Origin: CAYMCQ01 sp964389025 | GTDB lineage: Bacteria; Verrucomicrobiota; Verrucomicrobiia; Limisphaerales; CAYMCQ01 | Assembly (NCBI GenBank): GCA_964389025.1 | Contig: CAYMCQ010000119.1 | Coordinates: forward strand, 1-8,280 | Reading direction: 5' to 3' | DNA length: 8,280 bases | Shown: piece by piece, positions 1 through 5,530 of the stretch | Layout: each line of letters opens with the position of its first letter | Position numbering within the stretch: position 1 is the stretch's first letter | The notes under the pieces: generated by a model | The model's database searches: none | Seen by the model: only the letters and a program-made list of their open reading frames with translations | What the model was told of the DNA's origin: nothing | Made by a program: the position numbers and the translations under genes

Positions 1-2
1 GC

Positions 3-65
3 ATCATCGGCGTGAGTTGGGCGTCGGCGGACATGCCAGCCACGTTAGGCGGAAATTATTTTTAG
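3..65 (+). CDS. possible C-terminal end of an upstream gene (partial)
   Basis: One frame is open from the window edge to a TAG at 63-65 and reads as 20 residues ending ATLGGNYF. Nothing in it identifies a family. A second frame is also open here and runs on into the tRNA, so openness alone is weak evidence. The stop 93 bases before the tRNA gene suits the end of an upstream gene. The interval 66-158 shows no convincing terminator hairpin or promoter. Confidence 0.25.
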   Translation: MIGVSWASADMPATLGGNYF

Positions 66-158
66 TCGAAACGAAATTTTACGGCGAAAAGCTCCGGCTT
101 GCATCATCTGGAATCTGCAATAAAATGATGGCCGGGTCTGACTGGGGCTTTTTGGGAC

Positions 159-233
159 GCCAATGTAGCTCAGTGGTAGAGCAACGGTTTCGTAAACCGT
201 CGGTCGTCGGTTCAATCCCGACCATTGGCTCCA
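159..233 (+). tRNA. tRNA-Thr (anticodon CGT)
   Basis: A full cloverleaf can be folded by eye. The 7-bp acceptor stem is GCCAATG (159-165) with CATTGGC (223-229). The D stem is GCTC/GAGC and the anticodon stem ACGGT/ACCGT. The seven-base loop TTCGTAA carries anticodon CGT at 191-193. The variable loop has 5 nt and the T stem is GTCGG/CCGAC with loop TTCAATC. Discriminator T230 is followed by an encoded CCA (231-233). The first acceptor pairs G1-C72 and C2-G71 match known threonine identity elements. It reads ACG codons. Confidence 0.97.
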
Positions 234-309
234 TTTCAAGCTGCAGAAAATTTTCTTCGTCCATATTTTCGCATTTGCCCGGGATTTTCGTTGAGCATAG
301 GCTTCCACC

Positions 310-2982
310 ATGGCGCGCCGACAAAACGTTCTCGCATCGCTTGCGCTCGCGGCGGTGGTCGCGCTGCTTGGGCTGGCGTTGCGGTCGGCGAACGGCCCCG
401 TCCACGCGAGCTACGATTCGTTGCACCGGCTGGCAGGCGATCAATCTCGAGCGCTTTCAAATTCTCCCGTCGCCATCGTTTATCTCGACCTGAATTCATT
501 CGCGCTGTTGCGGCACGATCCTGCCCGTCCATGGCCGCGCGAAATCCACGCGCAACTTCTCCGCAAGCTCGCCGCAGCGGGCGCGAAGGCCGTTGTGTTC
601 GACATCGTTTTCAGCGACCCGGGTGCTGAAATAAATGCAGATGAAGAATTCGCCAAAGCGTTGCACGAAAGCGGCCGCGCGATCCTCGCCGGCGAATCGA
701 GCGGGAAAATCAGCCACAAAACCAGCGAAGATTCCGCTTGGGCGCGCGCGTCAAAAATTTCTCCGCCGCTGGAATTGTTTGCCACCAACGCCGCCGCGTG
801 GGGAATCGCGTCGCACATCATGGATGATGATTACGTCGTGCGAAAATATCTCGCAGGATTTGAATCTGACAAACCTTCGCTCACATGGGCGGTCGCAACG
901 TGGCTGCAGTTGCCAGTCACAACAGGGCGCGAAGCTATGGCTCGCGCTAATTTCCGTCCCATCCATTACTACGGTCCGCCACTTTCAATTCCTCACGTCA
1001 GTTACGCCGATGCGCTGACCGGCGACGGCGTGCCGGAAAATTTCTTTCGCGACAAGATCGTCTTCATCGGCGCGCGCCCGATGACGGAGCTTTTCAAAGG
1101 GCGGCAGGATGAATTCCGCAGCCCGTTCCATTCGTGGGGCAACAAGGAACTTTTCATGCCGGGCGTAGAAGTCCACGCCACCGAAATGCTTAATTTGATT
1201 CGCGGCGACCGGCTTGATCGCGTCGCAGGGCCGACGGAATTTTTTCTGATTCTGCTTGTTGCTATTGCATTTGGCGGCGGATTGGTCTGGTTGCGGCCGA
1301 TTCCCGCGACGGTCATTGCGCTTGCGGGTGCGATGCTCGCGCTCGGTTTATCGGTCGCCGGATTTTCCCGCGGCGTGTGGTTTCCGTGGCTCATTGTCAG
1401 CGCGGCGCAAATTCCCGCCGCGCTTGGCGGCTCGGTTTTGTTTTACTCGATTGAGTGGTATCGCGCGCGCAAACGGTTCGAGGCCGCGAAACGCATCGCC
1501 GACGCCAAAATCCGCGAGCAGGCGGCGCTGATTGACAAGGCGCACGACGCGATTTTCGTTCAGTCGCTCGACGGGAAAATTCTCTACGCCAACCCGAGCG
1601 CCGAGCGGCTTTACGGCTGGAAACTCGACGAGCTTCAACGCGATGGCCGCGCGGTAGAAATCATTTTTCCGGATGCGGAGTCAGCCGGGGTTGCCCGCGC
1701 CGCTGCCGTCAAGGACGGCGAGTGGAACGGCGAGCTTCAACAGCAAACACGCTCCGGGCAAACTGTGACCGTCGCGAGCCGCTGGACTTTGATCCGCGAT
1801 GACAGCGGCAAGCCAAAGGCGTTGCTGCTCATCAACAGCGACATCACCGAGAAAAAATTATTGGAGCAGCAATTTCTCCGCACGCAGCGCATGAACACCA
1901 TCGGCACGCTCGCCGGTGGCATGGCGCACGATTTGAATAGCGCCCTCGCGCCGATTTTGATGGGCGCGCAACTGCTCCGGCGCAGAGCGGGCGACGAGGA
2001 CACGCGACAACTTCTCGACATGATGGAGACCAGCACGTTGCGCGGCGCGGACATGGTGCGGCAGGTTTTGCTTTTTGCCCGGGGACGCGGCGGCGAATTC
2101 GACCGGCTGGAACTCGGGACGCCCATCAAGGAATTGGAAAAACTGATGCGCGAAACCTTTCCGAAAAACATCGCCGTCGAATCGTTTGTGCCGCGGGACC
2201 TCTGGCCTGTTCGAGGAAATCTTACGCAGCTTCACCAGGTCTTGCTGAACCTTTGCGTCAACGCCCGCGACGCGATGCCGGACGGCGGGAAAATTTCCTT
2301 TGTCGCCGACAACGTGGAACTTGGTGAAGCTGAGGCGCGCGAAATCCTCGAGGGCAGGCCGGGAAAATTTGTTTCGCTGCTTGTTTCCGACACCGGCACC
2401 GGCATGACGAAGGAAATCCGCGAAAAGATTTTCGAACCGTTCTTCACGACGAAGGGCGAAGGCCGCGGCACGGGCATCGGGCTTTCGACCGTGCTGCGGA
2501 TCGTGAAGGCGCACGACGGTTTTCTCAGCGTCGAGAGCGAGCCGGGGCAGGGAACTTCGTTTGAAGTTTTTCTGCCGCGCGCCATGGAAGTTGCGCCCGT
2601 TGCCGCCACCCCGAAACTTTTAGAAATTCCACGCGGCAACGGCGAATTGATCCTTGTGGCTGAAGATGAACAGGCAATCCGCGAACTGATTTCAGTCGAG
2701 TTGACTTCGGCAGGCTATCGCGTGCTCGCGGCGACGAACGGAGCGGAAGCAGTTGCGCTCTTCAAGGAGCGAGCGGATGAAGTTCGGTTGTTCATCACAG
2801 ACAATTCGATGCCCGTTATGGATGGGAAACAGGCAATGGTCGAGTTGCGAAGGTTGAGGCCGTCGTTGCCGGTCATTTTCATCAGCGGCGAAGTGGAAAA
2901 ATCGGAAGGCATCGCGCAGTTGAGCAAACCATTCGCGCTCGAGGATCTGCTCGGCGTGGTGAGCGAGTTGATTCACGGCTAA
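310..2982 (+). CDS. CHASE2-PAS hybrid sensor histidine kinase with C-terminal receiver
   Basis: This 890-residue inner-membrane sensor should autophosphorylate on histidine and pass the phosphate to its own receiver. Residues 8-25 form a membrane segment. Residues about 30-300 are an extracytoplasmic CHASE2 sensor domain, with the typical WPRE...AKAVVFDIVFSDP stretch and a later MPGVEVHA block. Three more membrane segments follow at about 311-328, 333-352 and 358-380. A PAS domain spans about 405-515. The dimerisation/phosphoacceptor helix has His540 in MAHDLNSALAP. The ATPase domain has an N box (LLNLCVNARDAM, 645-656), G1 box DTGTGM (694-699), F box FEPFFTTK (708-715) and G2 box GRGTGIGLS (718-726). 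The receiver (about 779-890) has acidic E785/D786, phosphoacceptor D831, switch S859 and K873. All catalytic residues look intact. No strong ribosome site precedes the ATG, but no earlier in-frame start exists. There is no output domain, and no partner regulator lies nearby. The CHASE2 ligand is unknown. Confidence 0.93.
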   Translation: MARRQNVLASLALAAVVALLGLALRSANGPVHASYDSLHRLAGDQSRALSNSPVAIVYLDLNSFALLRHDPARPWPREIHAQLLRKLAAAGAKAVVFDIVFSDPGAEINADEEFAKALHESGRAILAGESSGKISHKTSEDSAWARASKISPPLELFATNAAAWGIASHIMDDDYVVRKYLAGFESDKPSLTWAVATWLQLPVTTGREAMARANFRPIHYYGPPLSIPHVSYADALTGDGVPENFFRDKIVFIGARPMTELFKGRQDEFRSPFHSWGNKELFMPGVEVHATEMLNLIRGDRLDRVAGPTEFFLILLVAIAFGGGLVWLRPIPATVIALAGAMLALGLSVAGFSRGVWFPWLIVSAAQIPAALGGSVLFYSIEWYRARKRFEAAKRIADAKIREQAALIDKAHDAIFVQSLDGKILYANPSAERLYGWKLDELQRDGRAVEIIFPDAESAGVARAAAVKDGEWNGELQQQTRSGQTVTVASRWTLIRDDSGKPKALLLINSDITEKKLLEQQFLRTQRMNTIGTLAGGMAHDLNSALAPILMGAQLLRRRAGDEDTRQLLDMMETSTLRGADMVRQVLLFARGRGGEFDRLELGTPIKELEKLMRETFPKNIAVESFVPRDLWPVRGNLTQLHQVLLNLCVNARDAMPDGGKISFVADNVELGEAEAREILEGRPGKFVSLLVSDTGTGMTKEIREKIFEPFFTTKGEGRGTGIGLSTVLRIVKAHDGFLSVESEPGQGTSFEVFLPRAMEVAPVAATPKLLEIPRGNGELILVAEDEQAIRELISVELTSAGYRVLAATNGAEAVALFKERADEVRLFITDNSMPVMDGKQAMVELRRLRPSLPVIFISGEVEKSEGIAQLSKPFALEDLLGVVSELIHG

Positions 2983-3305
2983 GTGCCGCCGAATGCTGGA
3001 GTCATTGGCTGTTTTTCGGACCGGAACGGTTGCCCTTCCCGCTACCCAAGGGACGATGCGACAGCCACAGCCCCGCCTGGCGATGGTAGCCGCAGTTGAG
3101 GCAAAACTTACCGCAGAATGCGGCTCTTGTGCGTCCGCCCGCCTCGTCTACCTTCCAACTCCGGTAACATTTAATTTGAGTCAGTCCGGGCGCAACGCGA
3201 AGGGCGCTGAGTCTCGCGGAGGAGATGACGGAATGCAAAAAACGTTTTTGTCAAACGTCAATCCAGGCTTCCTTTTTAAAAACGCACTCCTTAAATTCAA
3301 TTGTC
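2983..3305 (+). other. 323-bp gap between kinase and sorA; no gene recognised
   Basis: This stretch should hold the promoter and leader of sorA. Visible elements are small hairpins, CCCTT(10 nt)AAGGG near 3033-3053 and CCGCA-GAA-TGCGG near 3112-3124, and a perfect 12-bp palindrome AAAAACGTTTTT at 3238-3249. GGAGG at 3218-3222 is followed after two bases by an ATG at 3225 that is in frame with sorA. That start would give a 40-residue n-region before the twin arginines. No riboswitch consensus, including that of molybdenum-cofactor RNAs, could be recognised by eye. A minus-strand open frame (3002-3238) lacks a good start and any recognisable family. Confidence 0.5.
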
Positions 3306-4547
3306 ATGTCCGGCAGAGATTTTTCAAATCACGCGGCGTTGAGCCGGCGAACGTTCTTGCAGCGAGCGGGAGTGGCTGGCGTTGGAGGTTTGGTTGGGGG
3401 GAAATTGTTTTCTGCTCTGGCCAACGAATGGACGAAGCTGCCGTTCGACAACGGCGAACGACCGCTCGTCAAATATCCGCAAAAGCGACCGCTCATCCGG
3501 CTCACGGCGCGCCCGCCGCAGCTTGAAACTCCATTTTCGGTTTTCAACGAGGGCATCATCACCCCGAACGACGCGTTTTTTGTGCGTTATCATAATTCCG
3601 AAATCCCTACTTCAATTGACCCGGACACATTCACGCTGGAAATCAAAGGCAAGGTCAAAACGCCGCTCAAACTTTCGCTCGCGGAGTTGAAAAAATTTGA
3701 GCCGGTTGAAATCGTCTCAGTGAACCAGTGTTCCGGCAACAGCCGGGGTTTTTTCAATCCGCGCGTCGGCGGCGGACAAATGGGGAACGGCGCGATGGGC
3801 AATGCGCGTTGGCGTGGTGTCCGTCTCAAAGATGTGTTGAACAAAGCGGGCGTTGCCGCTGGCGCAAAGCAAGTCACATTCGACGGACTGGACAAGCCGG
3901 TTCTCGAAAAAACTCCCGACTTCGTCAAGGCGCTCGACGTTGATCTCGCGTTGAATGACGACGTGATGCTCGCCTACGAAATGAACGGCATAGATTTGCC
4001 GATGCTCAACGGATTTCCGCTGCGGCTGGTTGTGCCGGGATATTTTGGGACGTATTGGGTGAAACATCTGAACGAAATCAATGTTGTTGACGACACCTTC
4101 AATGGATTTTGGATGAACCCGGCATATCAAATCCCCGACAACGACTGCGCGTGCGTGGAACCAGGCAAGACGCCGGTGAAAACAAGACCCATCACGCGAT
4201 TCAACGTGCGGTCGTTCATCACGAGCCTGAGCGCCGGCGCGAAAATTTCCGCCGGCGAAAACTTGAAAGTGCGCGGCATCGCGTTTGACGGCGGTTCGGG
4301 AATTCGCGAGGTTTCATTTTCATCTGACGGCGGAAAAACGTGGCGGGCGGCGCAACTCGGCAAAGACCACGGCAAATATTCCTTCCGCGAATGGACGATT
4401 TCGTTTGCGCCGAAAGCTGCAGGCGCTCTTGAGCTGATGTGCAGGGCGACAAACCAGAAAAACGAATCCCAGCCTATGGACGCGCTTTGGAATCCGGCGG
4501 GCTACATGAGGAACATTGTTGAAACCGTGAAAGTCACAGCCGCTTGA
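3306..4547 (+). CDS. sorA: SorA-type sulfite dehydrogenase, molybdenum subunit (Tat-exported)
   Basis: This periplasmic molybdopterin enzyme of the sulfite oxidase family should oxidise sulfite to sulfate and hand electrons to a c-type cytochrome. Counting from the ATG at 3306 it has 413 residues, close to known SorA proteins. It begins with a Tat signal: SRRTFLQ with twin arginines R14-R15, a Gly/Val-rich core, and a cleavage motif ALA at 37-39. The molybdenum-ligand cysteine is C142 in VNQCSGNSRG. FFVRYHN provides R94 and H96, matching the substrate-pocket Arg and His of SorA. The segment MGNGAMGNARWRGVRLKDVL (truncated SorA hallmark) and GYFGTYWVKHLNEINVVD follow. Residues about 300-413 form the Ig-like dimerisation domain (VRGIAFDGGSGIREV, SSDGGKTW). 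The start at 3306 is preferred because it gives a normal Tat n-region; an in-frame ATG at 3225 is the alternative. The cytochrome gene follows after four bases, implying one transcript. SoxC is the closest alternative, but no other sox genes are present. Confidence 0.9.
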   Translation: MSGRDFSNHAALSRRTFLQRAGVAGVGGLVGGKLFSALANEWTKLPFDNGERPLVKYPQKRPLIRLTARPPQLETPFSVFNEGIITPNDAFFVRYHNSEIPTSIDPDTFTLEIKGKVKTPLKLSLAELKKFEPVEIVSVNQCSGNSRGFFNPRVGGGQMGNGAMGNARWRGVRLKDVLNKAGVAAGAKQVTFDGLDKPVLEKTPDFVKALDVDLALNDDVMLAYEMNGIDLPMLNGFPLRLVVPGYFGTYWVKHLNEINVVDDTFNGFWMNPAYQIPDNDCACVEPGKTPVKTRPITRFNVRSFITSLSAGAKISAGENLKVRGIAFDGGSGIREVSFSSDGGKTWRAAQLGKDHGKYSFREWTISFAPKAAGALELMCRATNQKNESQPMDALWNPAGYMRNIVETVKVTAA

Positions 4548-4551
4548 AATT

Positions 4552-5289
4552 ATGAGGGAAAGAAAATTTCAAGCCCCAAGCTCCAAGCTCCAGATAATCT
4601 CCAACTACCAACATCCAAAGATGGGGTGCCGGACGATGCTTGGCGTTTGGGGCTTGGGATTTCTCTGGAGCTTGGTGTTTGGAGCTTGGTGCTTCGTCTG
4701 TTTCGCCGCTCCGATAAAAATTGATTTGCCGATGGAGACGGCGGTTTTCAGATACGACACCGGCTCGGAAATCGCGAACGGACAATGCCTTGTCTGCCAT
4801 TCTGTCGAATACATTTCAACGCAGCCGAAGAAAGACCGCGTGTTTTGGGCCGCGTCGGTGAAAAAGATGCAGGACAAATACGGCGCGCCGATTCCAGCGG
4901 ATCAAGTCGAACCATTGCTCGATTATCTGACGAAGAATTACGGCGTTGTCGGGATGAATGTTCCTTCAGCAAACGTGGCCGCGCAGGCACCTGCGGAGAC
5001 AACAAGTTCTGCGACGTTCACGACAACCTCAGCGCCAACCGACGCGCCGAAGATTGCGACGAAATACGGCTGTCTCGCGTGTCACAACGTCCGCACAACA
5101 GTTGTCGGCCCTGCCTACCGCGAAATCGCGGCGAAATATAAATCCGATTCGGAAGCGTCAGCGAAAATTGAAGGCCAGATTCAAAAAGGCGGCTCGGGAA
5201 AATGGGGGCCTGTCATCATGCCGCCATTCCCGCAGATTCCCGGGGCGGAAAGAAAAATCCTCATCGAATGGATTTTGAGTCAGAAGTAA
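4552..5289 (+). CDS. sorB: diheme cytochrome c: SorB-like domain joined to c551-like domain
   Basis: This is the likely electron acceptor of the SorA enzyme encoded four bases upstream. It has 245 residues if read from 4552. The first heme site is CLVCH (79-83), followed by SVEYI, QPKKDRVFW and VKKM with M106 as probable axial ligand, then YGAPIPADQVEPLLDYLTKNYG. This pattern is typical of SorB subunits. A Thr/Ala/Pro-rich linker (about 139-166) leads to a second domain with CLACH (174-178), VGPAY, GGSGKWGPVIMPP with axial M223, and a final helix ending EWILSQK, as in class I cytochrome c551. Classical SorB is monoheme, so the second domain looks like a fused downstream carrier. Export depends on a hydrophobic core at about residues 30-53 with a plausible cleavage near CFA/AP. 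That core is encoded by a palindromic repeat. ATGs at 4621 and 4636 are alternative starts that give a more ordinary signal peptide; none has a clear ribosome site. The symbol is by analogy. Confidence 0.85.
   Translation: MRERKFQAPSSKLQIISNYQHPKMGCRTMLGVWGLGFLWSLVFGAWCFVCFAAPIKIDLPMETAVFRYDTGSEIANGQCLVCHSVEYISTQPKKDRVFWAASVKKMQDKYGAPIPADQVEPLLDYLTKNYGVVGMNVPSANVAAQAPAETTSSATFTTTSAPTDAPKIATKYGCLACHNVRTTVVGPAYREIAAKYKSDSEASAKIEGQIQKGGSGKWGPVIMPPFPQIPGAERKILIEWILSQK
4570..4694. repeat. imperfect palindromic repeat element inside the cytochrome signal region
   Basis: The left part is made of CCAAGCTCCA-type words (about 4570-4617) and the right part of their complements, GGAGCTTGG and TTTGGGGCTTGGG (about 4636-4694). 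The core arms are exact over 12 bp: CCAAGCTCCAGA at 4583-4594 and TCTGGAGCTTGG at 4664-4675. Outside the core, pairing is imperfect. From memory, such TTGGAGCTTGG/CCAAGCTCCAA palindromes recur as dispersed noncoding repeats in several environmental bacterial genomes. Here the right arm is read as GVWGLGFLWSLVFGAW, the hydrophobic part of the export signal. Outer ends are approximate. Confidence 0.75.
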
Positions 5290-5334
5290 TCGCTCCAGGA
5301 AGAATTCTTGGTCTTGATTCTCGGCGGGTGAAAA

Positions 5335-5410
5335 TGGGGTGGCCGACGGGACTCGAACCCGCAACATCCAGAACCACAATCTGGGGCTCTACCATTGAGC
5401 TACGACCACC
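5335..5410 (-). tRNA. tRNA-His (anticodon GTG)
   Basis: Read on the minus strand, a complete cloverleaf folds. The acceptor stem is GTGGTCG with CGGCCAC, preceded by the extra 5' G (position -1, base 5410) that faces discriminator C73, the hallmark of histidine tRNA. The D stem is GCTC/GAGC. The anticodon stem is CCAGA/TCTGG, with loop TTGTGGT and anticodon GTG at 5377-5375. The T stem is GCGGG/CCCGT with loop TTCGAGT. CCA is encoded (5337-5335). It sits between the cytochrome gene, which converges on it, and mutL, which diverges from it. Confidence 0.97.
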
Positions 5411-5421
5411 AGCAGGCGACC

Positions 5422-5450
5422 AAGGTAGTTTTCGCGCCGCGCAGCGTCAA
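5422..5450 (-). promoter_or_regulatory. candidate sigma70-type promoter of tRNA-His
   Basis: On the minus strand, TTGACG (5450-5445) is followed after exactly 17 bases by TACCTT (5427-5422). The mature tRNA 5' end lies 11 bases further on. The -35 box and spacing are good, while the -10 box matches TATAAT at only three positions. Location directly in front of the tRNA supports the call. It rests on visual consensus only. Confidence 0.45.
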
Positions 5451-5484
5451 GTTTTGCCGCGCTCACTTTGTCACTGACCTAGCC

Positions 5485-5524
5485 GACGTTTTGACGTATT
5501 AACGATTTAACGTCTTAACGTCCG
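5485..5524. repeat. degenerate 8-bp tandem array just before mutL
   Basis: Five consecutive 8-base units can be set in register: GACGTTTT, GACGTATT, AACGATTT, AACGTCTT and AACGTCCG. Positions 2-4 (ACG) are constant in all five. The array ends six bases before the mutL ATG, so it occupies the leader and probably part of the promoter. A TTGACG word spanning units 1-2 (5491-5496) could act as a -35 box, but no good -10 box follows at 16-18 bases. Confidence 0.75.
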
Positions 5525-5530
5525 AGAAAA

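Noticed and set aside
159..233. tRNA-Thr as an integration (att) site
   Set aside because: No integrase gene or second copy of the tRNA 3' end is visible in the window.
246..255. Palindrome GAAAATTTTC after the tRNA-Thr gene
   Set aside because: Ten A/T-rich bases without a GC stem; likely chance and not a terminator.
3002..3238. Minus-strand ORF of 78 codons with a Cys-rich CGKFCLNCG segment
   Set aside because: It begins with a non-ATG codon, lacks a ribosome site, matches no family I know, and two CxxC-like cysteines alone do not make a zinc site.
3233..3526. ATG at 3233 with well-spaced GGAGG (3218-3222) opening a different frame that overlaps sorA
   Set aside because: The product is low-complexity Arg/Ala-rich sequence typical of a shadow frame, while the overlapping sorA frame carries unmistakable conserved motifs.
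5297..5313. Palindromic AAGAATTCTT word between the cytochrome and tRNA-His genes
   Set aside because: The stem is A/T-rich with no loop and no following T tract on either strand, so it is not convincing as a terminator.
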